This document shows, in pieces, positions 1-14,620 of a stretch of 64,000 nucleotides of DNA. Source of the stretch: Caprella mutica (taxonomy: Eukaryota; Arthropoda; Malacostraca; Amphipoda; Caprellidae); the NCBI GenBank assembly GCA_947561585.1, contig CANNZV010002625.1:26338-90337 (forward strand). The letters run 5' to 3'. The notes under the pieces were generated by a model. It saw only the letters and a program-made list of their open reading frames with translations. It did no database searches and had not been told where the DNA came from. The position numbers were made by a program, and so were the translations under genes. Numbering within the stretch: position 1 is the first letter of the stretch; every line of letters starts with the position of its first letter.

Positions 1-566
1 TTTATGTACTCTACATTTAGGTACTCCATATTTTCGTACTCTATATTTATGTACTCTATATTTATGTACTCTATATTTATGTACTCTACATTTATGTACT
101 CTATATTTATGTACTCTATATTTATGTACTCTACATTTAGGTACTCCATATTTATGTACTCTACATTTAGGTACTCCATATTTATGTACTCTACATTTAT
201 GTACTCTATATTTATGTACTCTACATTTATGTACTCTATTTTTATGTACTCTACATTTATGTACTCTATATTTATGTACTCTACATTTATGTACTCTATA
301 TTTATGTACTCTACATTTAGGTACTCCATATTTTCGTACTCTATATTTATGTACTCTATATTTTCGTACTCTATATTTATGTACTCTATATTTATGTACT
401 CTATATTTATGTACTCTACATTTAGGTACTCTATATTTATGTACTCTATATTTATGTACTCTATATTTATGTACTCTACATTTAGGTACTCCATATTTAT
501 GTACTCTACATTTAGGTACTCCACATTTATGTACTCTATATTTATGTACTCTACATTTATGTACTC
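1..566. repeat. 15-bp minisatellite, ~37 copies, cut by the window edge
   Basis: Unit TTTATGTACTCTACA or TTTATGTACTCTATA, with TTTAGG/TTTTCG variants. The 15-bp period leaves one frame open (MYSTF/MYSIF), but nothing suggests coding. Confidence 0.97.
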
Positions 567-3500
567 AAATTCTCTCTGTTGAATTTCACAAAACAGAATT
601 CAATTTCTACATCCTAAAAAAGATCAAAAATTTTAAGTTTTCCATTCGCTGGCAACCTCAAATAAATATATATGCAGTATATATAATAAATATATATGTA
701 GTTCTTCAATATATGTTAAGACTACATTTTATTTTGTGAGTTTCTATTTGTGTATTTGAAAGCATTTGGTATTCCATTAAAATGTCTCTGGAGTATTTGT
801 ATGGCAGCACTCAGTCGACTACTAATGGCAGTAGAACTGTGCGAGCAAAGGTACAGCTATGAATGATTAGTGTGCTATCTGCTAATGGAATAATTTAACA
901 ACAAATAGTAGTTTAAAGAGACTATCTAACATTAAGTTTGTTTCATATGTTATTTCGAGATTATAAAGTAAAGAATCTATCTATAACTTAGTTTGACAGG
1001 ATGTTAGATTGAATGTACTGGAAAATTGAATTCTATACTAGAGTTAAATATCTCTATGAGTAAAGAATCTATGTATAACTTATACTTTTTATTCTCGATT
1101 TGGTTTACTTACTCAACCTTTAAATTTTCGTGAGTAAAGGATTTATATTTAATTAACTTTAAAATGTTCGATGTCATTAGTTATTTGCGAAAATTACATA
1201 TATCATGACCTACGTTAATTGAAACCCACTATCCGACTACTGTGGGCGTGATTAAGTGACTGAGAATAACGTGACGTCATGTAGTTCCCTTTACTGTTTC
1301 AATAAATTAAATAAGACATCTTCGAAATGGGAATCTATAATGTATGAAATATTAATCATATCATTATAAACCAATATGTGTACTAATCTACTATATAGTA
1401 ATATTTTAATTAGGTACTAAGTCTCTCAACAAATAAAAACTTTTATCCAAATCATTTTTGACTTAATTCGAGGTTACCTACTTCAAAGTTATTAAATAAT
1501 AAGTAATATAATTTATCACCGTCCATTCAGATTTTAAAAAGTCTATTTAATACTATAATATTTTAGAGCATTAATACATCTGATGATAGCATATAAAATA
1601 ACTAATAGCTCTATATAATCATGTATTAATTCCATATATACAGCACTGGTATTAAATACATTTAATGAAAAGGAATTTATTATAAAATACTCTGACTAAT
1701 CTAGCCTTAATTAAGATGTTATAATGGAAAAGAGTTGAATAATGGAAAAGAGTTGAATTATTTCTTCTCTAAAATCAATAAATTCTCTTTTTAATAGAAA
1801 ATCATACGTAGAAAATTGATTGATTGTTTTGATATTTCATGTAAAACAATACAGTTTTCTAAATTTAGGATGATAAAATATTACAAATTGATTGTTATTT
1901 AAATTTAGTTTAATTCATATCCAAAAGTATATACGGATATCATGAATACGAATTGAAATTAAAATTATTTATAATTATCATGTCATTTTTTTCTGAATTT
2001 ACCGTATAGAGACTACAAATAGTTTTATAGAATTTAATCAAAATGCTAACTCGCAATTAATTTCATTTAAGAGATTAAACTTGACTAAGGAATCTGAAAT
2101 TTGAGGTTTTGAAACACTATTCAAAACTAGCAGTTTGAGTTCAATCAAAATACCAGTGAATTGTATAAACTCATTGATTTGCAATGAAACAAAATTCATT
2201 TATATGCTTCATAAAAGTTATTTATGTGAAAGAAGATGTATTATCTATAAAATATACAACAAAAATAATGTGTTATTTTGATAATTGAAAATTCATTTGA
2301 ATGAATCATTTTGATGATATTTTTACTTTTTAAGTATTATTTTAGTAATACATTTTTTTAGTCTATGAATCCAAAACTATGACAATCTTTGCAAATAAGC
2401 TAAAAAATAAACAGAGACTTCCGAGAAATATATAACGTGACGCCCAGTCAGTATAAATTTGCTGAAATTTGGTCTTAAATGAAGTCTCCCAATTACTCTT
2501 TTATTCGGGGATAGGGTATTTTCTTTAGAATTCGTTCCTTTAAATTAAAGTATTAAGTAAATTAAAGGCGAAATGAAGTCAATATACCTATTCAAGTTTT
2601 CATTGCTCTATTGTATGAAAATTTTAAATTTGACCAATCAAAATATTTTCACATCCTATCAAAAAGATTGATATTTCAAATTGAATTCACTGAAAGCATA
2701 TACCGCGGGATATGTACATTTACCTCAGGATTTAAAACTGTTGTTTCACTTTCAGAATTCACTTCCCCAGCAGCAATGCATTAGTCAAAGATCAAAAGTC
2801 CCGCCACGCAATCTCATCTTTTACCAAACCAGGCAAATTTATTCCGTGGATATTCACTGAAGTTAACCATATTTGCAGCTTGCCAAATGATTTTGCCTTT
2901 AGGAAGACCACAATTTGTCAGAGAAGATAAACGCTCTGTGGAGGTATTGCAGCTTTTATTTATATTCCACCTTCTTTTGTGTTAATGTTTGGTTGACTAT
3001 ATATTTATATGACTTGTAGTGTTTACAGTAAATTAAACTTCAGAGTTACTACAATACTAATAGTCTTTACTGTAAATTTACCTTCAGAAATACTAAAACC
3101 TGACAGTCTTAATTGTAGATTAAAATTAAAAGAAAGTAAAATAATTATAACTAGTCTTTATTGTAACTTACAGACATCTTAGCAATTCACAACCATCTTG
3201 ATAATCTTATGAACGTATACAAACAAAGTAATATATCCCAAACTAAGACTTTACATACATCCTAAAGTTCTATATACAAAGTGCATGATACCTGAAAGCT
3301 CTCTATCAGACTGCAGGAAGACATATGACTGCAATGAAACTAAGGCTAAGAAGCCATAGCCTATCTCAGATATTCTCCATCGGTTCTCCAGGGCTCAATA
3401 TAATTGGATTTCTGGAAGCAATACAGAAGCCATCCACATCAATTCAGACGATAAGACGAAATAGTGCATGGAACTATACTATTTATCAAATAATAATGAC

Positions 3501-3711
3501 TATCTAAGTATCGTGCTTTTAATTACCTACTTGGAAATATGAAGTGAATTGCGTTTAGTTAAATTTAACACCTCGGTCCTGACTTTCATTAATATTTGAA
3601 TTGTTTTCCAAATTCGAATGTCGTATTGAAAGAGAACGAGATTTTGTATTGTATTTCAAAAATGTATATTGCAATAAATTACATTGTGTTATAATAGATT
3701 AATAATTCAAT
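567..3711. other. A+T-rich sequence with no supported feature
   Basis: No recognisable coding exon, RNA gene or repeat. A slightly G+C-richer patch at 2750-2950 has acceptor-like and short open stretches, but no frame longer than ~35 codons. The motif CCCACT..GACTACTGTGGGCGTG near 1230 resembles a hairpin at 46.0 kb. Confidence 0.5.
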
Positions 3712-3870
3712 GAATACACTTAGGAACAAGAAGACACTTAGTGACAGGAGGATACATAGGAACAATAGGACACTTAGGAACTTAAGGACACTTTTAAGAA
3801 CATGTGGACATTTAAGAACAAGAGGACACATAAGCACAAGAGAACAAATCAAAGTAAAAGGACAGTTAGG
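3712..3870. repeat. degenerate ~18-bp tandem repeat
   Basis: About eight diverged copies of GGACACTTAGGAACAAGA. The 60-codon open frame across it is a by-product of the repeat. Confidence 0.7.
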
Positions 3871-6720
3871 ACAAATTGAAGAAAAAAGATAATTTTTACA
3901 ACATATATAAGGATATTAAAAAAATGAATGAAAAAAGGAAAATAAATATGGGGTTACTGATTAATATATAGGATCCTTCAAAAAGTTTTTTTACAAACAT
4001 CTATCATTGTTGTATCCTAGCTTCCATTTTAAAAAAAAAGGTTTTCATTCATTTTCTCAAAATTGAAAGGAAATATGTATATATTGCTATATATAGGGGT
4101 TGATAGATGGTTTAATCGTTCCAATTATATAACTTTAAGAGGATATCGGATGGAGTAAATCGAGCCTCTTAAAGCCAGTTAAATTTCATAAGTTTAGAGT
4201 TGTATGTAAAAATATGTAACATTAAACTAATAGATATAAAACCAAACGTACGTGTGTACCCTACATGATATAAAGTAAAAAATAAAACAAAATCGTAAAT
4301 TCCTTTCATATTATAATAATTTTATATTTTATTTAACCCTATAAATTGAATAAATCTGCTTAAAATCATGCTTGAATCGCCAATAATATTGATGTGATTA
4401 TGTGAATTGTTTTCATATGAATCTTCCATGAAACGGCTTCAAATCGCACTTGAATCATCGTTGATTTAAAGACGGTTACAGTCGGTTAGCATGTGCTTCT
4501 TCGATGAAGCGACAATCATTCTGCCTTATTTTATACGAAAAATCTTGGATAAAACGGACACTTCTTCGAGTATTTATCGATGATTCATCGTCAATACGCC
4601 GATTCATGTTTAGGTACTCTTCCAAAAATCGGCTATAAATCGGCCTTGAAAATCAACTGGGTAGTCCTGATGATGAATGGAAATCTTTCTATTAGAAAGC
4701 TTGAAACTTAAAATACCTTCAAAGTTGACTTCAAATAACCTCTTGATAAAACGGATATCCCTTTGAGTATGAATCTTTTCAATCGAATAGGTACATCTTA
4801 AATCAAAATGATGTTTTCTATTCATTATTTTATCGTTTATTCCTTGCAATAATCAATGTAGATAATAATTATCGTATTAACTCTAAAAAGCGTGAACATG
4901 TTCCACTAATAACCTATTCTGTTTATTCAGTCCATTTACTCATATTATTGCAGTAATACATAAATCAGATATCAATATTTTCAGTCTGCAAACTTGTTTT
5001 TGAGAGTTAGGTGAAGATTACGCAGCAACTTTGTAAGATAAGTCAGAAGTTAGAGTCAATATGGTAGAATAAACACAAGAAATGAATTATTCGAATTGCT
5101 ATCTGAACTTCGTAGTGATAAATGTTATTCAACGTAAGAGATAAACTTAGTTGCAGTAATCAGATTGAAACAAACAGATTTTCTTGATTGCAGTTAATTT
5201 TATATGATACGTACATGAATTATATAACTCTAATTGTGCATAAACTACCAATGCGTACCTACCAACAACCTTCATTACAATTATTTATTCAATTAAAAGT
5301 CTAAAATCTGACATTGTAATTGGAAAATGAAATCTAGTCAAAAAAAATTAGAACTTATATGCAGTAATCTATCATAGTTATCATATTATAAATCAACGCG
5401 TTCCTTTATTAATTAGTTAGTTATTCCGTCCGTTACTCTTTCAGTAATTAAATGTAAGCGAATTCGATTCTAATCTCCTTGCTATGAATTTCTCCCCATT
5501 TTGTTATTAGGTAGTTATTAATGTTTTCATTTCAATTTTCAAATTTGAATGTCTAAAAGTCGTTTATTGGGGTACCATTGTCCAATTATTTTGACAAATG
5601 TACCGATATTGTAAGAATATTGAGGCAATGTTGTAGGTGATGTTGTCCAAGAAAATATCATTACTATGAACGTTATCCCTTTCGATGCATGAACTTCAAG
5701 CTAATGACTGAAGACAACTTTTTGCAACTTAAAATGAGAAGAGCATCTGCTGGTTCCCAGGGATGTGAAAATTAATGACATCCTTTTTATCGTGAGTTTA
5801 AATAATCTCCTGTTATAATTAATAGTTAGGTAACATTTTGGTATATGATGAATATAATATATGTTTACGGTATACACACTCGATTGTTCTGAGATGTTTC
5901 GAAAAGATATCAATAATATATGTTATATAATGACTTGTATAATATATTTGGGAAATACAGGGTAATTTATTAATATATTATTATTTCTCTACTATATTTG
6001 ATTCATTTGAAGGTACATACAATGATGGGTATCGTATATAGCAAACCTATAATCTTTCGTTGAAATAGACACTTATTATATGATACTATATATATCATAT
6101 AATTTAAAAAAACGTATGAGTAACTAATAAATAATTTATCGTTAAATTATAAATCAAAATTGAGAAGCCCATTCACACAAAATTAATATCTAAAATAATT
6201 ATTATTGATTTTTATTACAAGAATAATAAAATAAATTCGCAGTTCAAGTCAAATATTTTTAATACTCCGAATTCATTTCATCTTTTCAACATTTTGACCT
6301 AAATATCTACATAAATAATAAAGATAAAAACACTTAAATTCTCTCACAAACGTAAGTTCCAGTGGACTGCAAATGAAGTGTTTGAAGTTAAGCATTACAA
6401 GGCTGTTTCTAATTGAATTTAGAAAGCAGTTGAATATGCATGAGACGAACCTTTGAAATTCTAATTTTCATTGAGGGGTTTGAGGAAAATTCCCCATTTT
6501 CTTGGCCTTTGATCCGTAAGCTTTATTGATGAAGATTGTAAGGAAGATGACACTTTAGGAGAAAGGAATAGTTTTGTCTATTGTCCTCGAAGAAGCGGAT
6601 TGATCTTCCCTCTTGAAAGTCCTTTAAAAGTATGAAAACGGGGAGAGAATTGGGTGATTTAACTGAAATATGAAACAATCTTCACTTCAGTAAGCTTTGA
6701 CCACTTGCTTATTCGATAGT
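3871..6720. other. A+T-rich spacer with a weak two-copy repeat
   Basis: No supported gene. GATAAAACGGA...GAGTATNNATC occurs twice about 190 bp apart (near 4550 and 4743), suggesting an old diverged duplication. The 79-codon frame on the minus strand at 4610-4849 has no recognisable family. Confidence 0.4.
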
Positions 6721-7380
6721 GAAGATCCAAACCTAGAAAATATTGACCTTGAAGATCTCAACCTAGAAGATCTTAACCTAGAAGATCTTAGCCTAGAAGA
6801 TCCTAACCTAGAAGATCTTAACCTAGAAAATATTAGCCTAGAAGATCCTAACCTAGAAGATCTTAACCTAGAAAATATTAACCTAGAAGACCTAAACCTA
6901 AAAGATCTCAACCTAAAAAATCTTAACCTAGAAGACCTAAACCTAAAAGATCTCAACCTAAAAAATCTTAACCTAGAAGATCTAAACCTAGAAGATCTTA
7001 ACCTAGAAAATATTAACCTAGAAAATCCTAACCTAGAAGATCTAAACCGAGAAGATCTTAACCTAGAAAATATTAACCTAGAAAATCCTAACCTAGAAGA
7101 TCCTAACCTAGAAAATCCTAACCTAGAAGATCTAAACCTAGAAAATCTTAACCTAGAAAATCTTAACCTAGAAAATCCTAACCTAGAAGATCTTAACCTA
7201 GAAGATCTTAACCTAGAAGATCTTAACCTAGAAGATATTAACCTAGAAGATATTAACCTAGAAATTCTTAATGTAGAAGATCTTAATCTAGAAAATCTTA
7301 ACCTAGAAGATCTTAACCTAGAAGATTTCAACCTTGAAGGTCTTAAGGTAGAAGATCTTAACCTGGAAGATCTTAATCAT
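6721..7380. repeat. 15-bp minisatellite, ~44 copies (BglII-site rich)
   Basis: Unit GAAGATCTTAACCTA with GAAAAT/GATCCT variants. Because the period is 15 bp, both strands stay open. The plus frame 6697-7410 reads as a (LNLED)n pentapeptide and the minus frame 7331-6687 as (RLRSS)n. No promoter, splice signal or codon bias supports translation. Confidence 0.95.
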
Positions 7381-7399
7381 TATAATTTGAACATTGATA

Positions 7400-8593
7400 A
7401 TCTTCCATAAAAACCTCAACCAAAAAGATCTTAGAAGTGATAATTAGAAAATAGCTTCAGTAAAGATAATAATTAGTAAAGATCTTAACATTGCAGATCT
7501 AAATTCTAAAGATCTCTCCTTCATAGATCATCAAAACAGATTCAAACCATCAAGATCATTAGATAAAAAAACACTACCAGTATTCTACAAACAAGAAATG
7601 TTAATTAAAATTATTAAAATGTTAATTAAAATGTTAATTAAAATGACTAAAATATTAATTAAAATGAAGGAAATGAATAATTAAGATATTGATGGAAAAT
7701 ATTTAATCATCTCCATGATATATTACAAAAATGAGAACACATTATAAGTTAATATATTATCAAGTAAGTATTTTTATTCCCTATTATTTATTCAACCTAT
7801 GCATCTATGTAATCAAAATGACCAATCAACATCTGCATTCAGTTTGTTGTCCCTAATTTATTTCGGGGATTATTGCTCATGACGGCAGGAAATTTTAAAT
7901 TATGAGAAAGGAATAGATTTATAAATTCAATAAAAAAAATATCTTCAAACCTAACTAATTTAAATGTCTTCACTTAAAATTTTGACTTCGCTTAAAAACA
8001 GACTATTAATTTTTTTTCTGATTTAATCTATTAGAATTATTATTTATCATTAAGATGATTACATATTTATTCCTTTTAATATAGCAATAGTACAAACAAT
8101 CTCAAATACTGCTCAGTACCTAAAATCACTAAATAAACCAATCCCAATTTATTATTTTTCCACAATGAAGTCCCCAATTAAGAATCCCTAAGTTACTTTT
8201 GTGGCGTCACTCCCCAACTATTATGCCATGATTCAAAACTTTGTCAATTATTGGATTTTGTAGAAACTTGGAGCTAGACAGCTCTGTGAACAATTTCTCA
8301 CCATTTTTATGAAACTAAAACGCAACTTTCGTCATATCAACATTTTTCTAATGAGATATCATCTTTTCAGTAAGTTTCGCTGTTTTTAATTATCTGAGAA
8401 ATTGGAAATGAAGCAAATGTTGATATTTGGAATTGTAGCACAGTTATATTTATTTACAAAGCGAATTTTTTTTGAGAAATTGTTCAACTGTGGAGGCTTT
8501 AAAAGGAAACTTTTTCGTTTGGAGAATTCTTTCACATAAAAATGATACGGAGAGAAAATGTTTTTCTGTGAAAAGTCTTGAATATCAAAGTAA
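7400..8593. other. A+T-rich spacer
   Basis: Contains a few GTTAATTAAAAT microrepeats at 7600-7670. Nothing else supportable. Confidence 0.4.
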
Positions 8594-11500
8594 TTCGTAA
8601 CTCTTACGGTAAAGAACATTCGTACAATATCTATTTACAGTCAATACAAATAATATTCCACTAGGGATGAACTCTTACGGAGAAGAACATTCATACAATA
8701 TCTATTTACAGTCAATACAAATAATATTCCACTAGGGATGAACTCTTACGGTAAAGAACATTCGTACAATATCTATTTACAGTCAATACAAATAATATTC
8801 CACTAGGGATGAACTCTTACGATGAAGAACATTCATACAATATCTATTTACAGTCAATACAAATAATATTCCACTAGGGATGAACTCTTACGGAGAAGAA
8901 CATTCATACAATATCTATTTACAGTCAATACAAATAATATTCCACTAGGGATGAACTCTTACGGTAAAGAACATTCGTACAATATCTATTTACAGTCAAT
9001 ACAAATAATATTCCACTAGGGATGAACTCTTACGGTGAAGAACATTCATACAATATCTATTTACAGTCAATACAAATAATATTCCACTAGGGATGAACTC
9101 TTACGGTAAAGAACATTCGTACAATATCTATTTACAGTCAATACAAATAATATTCCACTAGGGATGAACTCTTACGATGAAGAACATTCATACAATATCT
9201 ATTTACAGTCAATATAAATAATATTCCATTAGGGATGAACTCTTACGGTGAAGAACATTCATACAATATCTATTTACAGTCAATACAAATAATATTCCAC
9301 TAGGGATGAACTCTTACGGTGAAGAACATTCATACAATATCTATTTACAGTCAATACAAATAATATTCCACTAGGGATGAACTCTTACGGTAAAGAACAT
9401 TCGTACAATATCTATTTAGAGTCAATACAAATAATATTCCACTAGGGATGAACTCTTACGGTAAAGAACATTCGTACAATATCTATTTACAGTCAATACA
9501 AATAATATTCCACTAGGGATGAACTCTTACGGTGAAGAACATTCATACAATATCTATTTACAGTCAATACAAATAATATTCCACTAGGGATGAACTCTTA
9601 CGATGAAGAACATTCGTACAATATCTATTTACAGTCAATACAAATAATATTCCACTAGGGATGAACTCTTACGGTAAAGAACATTCGTACAATATCTATT
9701 TACAGTCAATACAAATAATATTCCACTAGGGATGAACTCTTACGGTAAAGAACATTCGTACAATATCTATTTACAGTCAATACAAATAATATTCCACTAG
9801 GGATGAACTCTTACGGTGAAGAACATTCATACAATATCTATTTACAGTCAATACAAATATTATTCCTCTAGGGATGAACTCTTACGGTGAGGAACATTCA
9901 TACAATATCTATTTACAGTCAATACAATAATATTCCACTAGGGATGAACTCTTACGATGAAGAACATTCATACAATATCTATTTACAGTCAATACAAATA
10001 AAATTCCACAAGGGATGAACTCTTACGGTGAAGAACATTCATACAATATCTATTTACAGTCAATACAAATAATATTCCACTAGGGATGAACTCTTACGGT
10101 GAAGAACATTCGTACAATATCTATTTACAGTCAATACAAATAATATTCCACTAGGGATGAACTCTTACGGTAAAGAACATTCGTACAATATCTATTTACA
10201 GTCAATACAAATAATATTCCACTAGGGATGAACTCTTACGGTAAAGAACATTCGTACAATATCTATTTACAGTCAATACAAATAATATTCCACTAGGGAT
10301 GAACTCTTACGGTGAAGAACATTCATACAATATCTATTTACAGTCAATACAAATAATATTCCTCTAGGGATGAACTCTTACGGTGAAGAACATTCATACA
10401 ATATCTATTTACAGTCAATACAAATAATATTCCACTAGGGATAAACTCTTACGGTAAAGAACATTCGTACAATATCTATTTACAGTCAATACAAATAATA
10501 TTCCACTAGGGATGAACTCTTACGGTAAAGAACATTCGTACAATATCTATTTACAGTCAATACAAATAATATTCCACTAGGGATAAACTCTTACGGTAAA
10601 GAACATTCGTACAATATCTATTTACAGTCAATACAAATAATGTTCCACTAGGGATGAACTCTTACGGTAAAGAACATTCGTACAATATTTATTTACAGTC
10701 AATACAAATAATATCCCACTAGGGATGAACTCTTACGGTGAAGAACATTCATACAATATCTATTAACAGTCAATACAAATAATATTCCACTAGGGATGAA
10801 CTCTTACGGTGAAGAACATTCATACAATATCTATTTACAGTCAATACAAATAATATTCCACTAGGGATGAACTCTTACGGTAAAGAACATTCGTACAATA
10901 TCTATTTACAGTCAATACAAATAATATTCCACTAGGGATGAACTCTTACGGTAAAGAACATTCGTACAATATCTATTTACAGTCAATACAAATAATATTC
11001 CACTAGGGATGAACTCTTACGGTGAAGAACATTCATACAATATCTATTTACAGTCAATACAAATAATATTCCACTAGGGATGAACTCTTACGATGAAGAA
11101 CATTCGTACAATATCTATTTACAGTCAATACAAATAATATTCCACTAGGGATGAACTCTTACGGTGAAGAACATTCATACAATATCTATTTACAGTCAAT
11201 ACAAATAATATTCCACTAGGGATGAACTCTTACGGTAAAGAACATTCGTACAATATCTATTTACAGTCAATACAAATAATATTCCACTAGGGATGAACTC
11301 TTACGGTAAAGAACATTCGTACAATATCTATTTACAGTCAATACAAATAATATTCCACTAGGGATGAACTCTTACGGTAAAGAACATTCGTACAATATCT
11401 ATTTACAGTCAATACAAATAATATTCCACTAGGGATGAACTCTTACGGTAAAGAACATTCGTACAATATCTATTTACAGTCAATACAAATAATATTCCAC

Positions 11501-11790
11501 TAGGGATGAACTCTTACGGTAAAGAACATTCGTACAATATCTATTTACAGTCAATACAAATACTATTCCACTAGGGATGAACTCTTACGGTAAAGAACAT
11601 TCGTACAATATCTATTTACAGTCAATACAAATAATATTCCACTAGGGATGAACTCTTACGGTGAAGAACATTCATACAATATCTATTTACAGTCAATACA
11701 AATTATATTCCACTAGGGATGAACTCTTACGGTGAAGAACATTCATACAATATTTATTTACACATTATACAAATAATATTCCATGAATGA
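8594..11790. repeat. 71-bp satellite-like array, ~45 copies
   Basis: Units start GATGAACTCTTACGGTGAAG and end ATATTCCACTAGG, at an exact 71-bp spacing (for example 8666, 8737, 8808). Most copies differ at only a few bases. Two linked subtypes alternate: GGTAAAG paired with CATTCGTA, and GGTGAAG/GGAGAAG/GATGAAG paired with CATTCATA, with rare recombinants near 9589, 10090 and 11090. The array is non-coding. Confidence 0.98.
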
Positions 11791-12047
11791 TGAACTCTAG
11801 TCTCAATGTACCTGCCTGTCAGTTCAGTTCAATTGTTTCTTCAGATTTTCTTTTACAGAACGCTCTCCGACTTTTCTTCTCCCCTGCTTCATTTTTGCTC
11901 ATTTCCTTGCCACGGGTATCCCGTCCGTCTAACAATATTCTCTATATTCGTTCTGCCAGATGCATTTTTTCATGTTTTAATTATTATTCCAATGGTACTC
12001 ATATGATAATATAGATGACATATTACTAGATTGTGATTCTGTTCTAA

Positions 12048-12247
12048 GGCCCGCTTCACACTTGCGTTTTTTTTACGCAGCGGGAAAAACGCTCTTCTTA
12101 AAATGTGTTCACACTTGCGTTTTTTTATCTCAGAAGTAAAAATCACATTAAATTTTTCACTTAGCAATAAAATAAACGCAAGGGTGATCACATTTTAATG
12201 AGAGCGTTTATTTCCGCGGTGTTAAAAACGCAAGGGTGAAGCTGGCC
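12048..12247. mobile_element. MITE-like inverted-repeat element (~200 bp)
   Basis: Left end GGCCCGCTTCACACTTGCGT matches the reverse complement of the right end (GGCCAGCTTCACCCTTGCGT). Internal ACGCTC / GAGCGT segments also pair. It has no coding capacity. Superfamily is not determined. Confidence 0.75.
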
Positions 12248-12329
12248 TACCAGTCAGTCTATTATACTGTTGATAATAATTAGGAATGCTAGTGATGATA
12301 GTTAAATATTATTTGGATATGCTAACGGT

Positions 12330-14620
12330 TGAATTTGATGTGCTTGTCATCACAGAAACTAGAATTTTTTAAGAGGTTTCGAAATGCTTTAAGAAAAAAT
12401 AATCATAGTGGCATTGAATTTGGTGATTTGAATATATTTGAAGAAGCTTGTGACTCTATCGATACGTGAATGGATATTGTACTGTAAAGATAAAAAGATA
12501 ATTGGTTTTAATAAAAATATAATGAACATTTTGAATAACCCTCATTGCGAGAAGAGGAAATTATGGACATGAACTTGATTGATTATTATGATTCTAGTAT
12601 CATTGGAAGAAAGGTTTCTTAATATGCCATCACAGAATTACATCTCTATTATCTGTAAATCAACTAGATTCACTCGTGCTGTCCAACAAAATCACCCATC
12701 CCTTCTGGAGCATATATGGTACAATAAAACAAAAGTAAATTAATCTTCATACTTAATATTTTTAATTCTGATCATTTAACAAAATTCATATTAATGGAAT
12801 ATTCAACTGCGAGTTTCCAAAATTTTGTCCAGATACAATTTCGTGATCATTCTTCGGATAATGTAAAACTTTTTTCCAATTAATGCGCCAGGTGGAAGGA
12901 GAACTCTTCTAAAAACATTGTTGATGAAAGCACTAATTAATTCACTGTAACTGTTATTTACTTAAATTTAATTTAAATGTTTTCTCATTAAGACTAAATT
13001 CATCACGCAACAAAAAATGTGTATACATTGGTTCAATTCTACAATTCTGGAGGCTAGAAGAAGATAGACATATTTTTATAAACGATTTAAAAAAAACATT
13101 TCATTCAATGTTATATCAAAAGATTTAAAAATGATTTCACTTAAACAATTTTTTTAATTTACACTATCAAATACACGGTGTAATTGAAAAAAAAATTAAC
13201 TTAAAACAATCTTTCAAATCAAAAACCACACAATCAATTAGTTATCAAATATTTATATTGCTATTTTACTAATATTGCTAGTAAATTCAAATCGGATAGC
13301 TTTCCTTCGATCAATGATCCGATTTGTAATATGTGTTTTCACATTTTCGATTCATTCTTAAGCCTGTTTCTCAATTACTATTTCTAACAATTTAAAATAT
13401 TCTAGCTATGGGTTATAAGAAATACCCACCAAGATATTTAAAATGAAAATATTGCAACTCTTCCTACCTTTACATTTACTCATTAATGATACAATATTAA
13501 CTAGAGTGTTCCTAACATCTTAGAGAGAGCTGTAAATTATTGTCTGGTCCTGAATGTAATTGGCCAATCTCTATTGTACCCTTAATAGGTAGAATATTTG
13601 GAAAATGTATTCATTATATGTACTTAATTCTTATTTGCCAACGTTCAATGTAATTAGTAGTAACCAGTTTAATTCCAAAAGTGTATAGGTACAACTAATG
13701 CTTTTCAAAACTTTGTTGATCATATTAATCATGAATTTAATTCTAAGAAGAATATTTTTGGAATTTCTATAGACCTAATAAAGGCTTCCATACGGTTAGT
13801 TACGAATTATATCTAAAGGAGCTTCATAGGTACCTAATACAGGATATTTGTCATAATCACTTCCATAACTATCTTGAGGATCGTTCTCAGGGTCTACGAT
13901 TGGGCAGAGCTATTTTTATAACTCAAAATTTGATTTATGGTATACCTCAGGGAAGTGTACTCGGTTCACTACTTTACAACCTCTTCATTAACGATTTAGT
14001 CAATATTTCTCAAAATATTAATGTATCTCTTTTTTTGCAGACGATAACAATGTGGCATTCCGTGACACTTACTATGAATCTTTAGTGAGAAATACAAACT
14101 AATATCTTTTTAAATTATCTGTGTAGAGATTACAAATAAACTTTGTCTTAATACAAATAAAATGAAAAGAGCTGTCATTCACAAACAGTTCTTCAGCCTT
14201 TTTATACCCTTCATTTTGAATTTTGAAAATAACAAATGAAGATCCATAGCTGTGTGAAGTTTTTTGTGTGAATTTGGATTAAAGGTTAAATTTCTCACCT
14301 TCTATTCATTATGTTTGTACAGAAATATCCAAAGCTACTGGAATTGTAGTTTATAAATCTTCACCTTGCAATTATTGATTAATTTGTCCTGTACTTTAAT
14401 TTACCCATAATTTATTTTTTTGTTTGGAGGGAGAAAAATATCACAAATATAATTTATAGTTTACGTAAACGTGCTCATACTGACTCTCTATTTAAAAAAA
14501 ATACCTATCAATGATATCTGTCAAACTATCTACTGAAATACATATGTTTCTAATACAAAATTCAATCTACTCATCCTACTTGACATAACTACATACTAAA
14601 AGAAGTAAAAATATCGATGC
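12330..14620 (+). mobile_element. decayed non-LTR retrotransposon (endonuclease plus reverse transcriptase)
   Basis: Order matches a Jockey/CR1-type ORF2. Endonuclease: EFDVLVITETRIF at 12331-12370, a stretch like INKPTR..TLIDHI near 12640-12720, and SDHLTKF near 12770. Reverse transcriptase: WPISIVPLIGRIFGKCIH at 13561-13614, FVDHINHEFNSKKNIFGISI then DLIKA at 13712-13788, YGIPQGSVLG at 13936-13965, and a FADD box at 14034-14045 in a shifted frame. C-terminal: LCLNTNKMK near 14150 and KRAHTDSLFKK near 14470. Many stops and frameshifts show it is dead. Confidence 0.85.
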
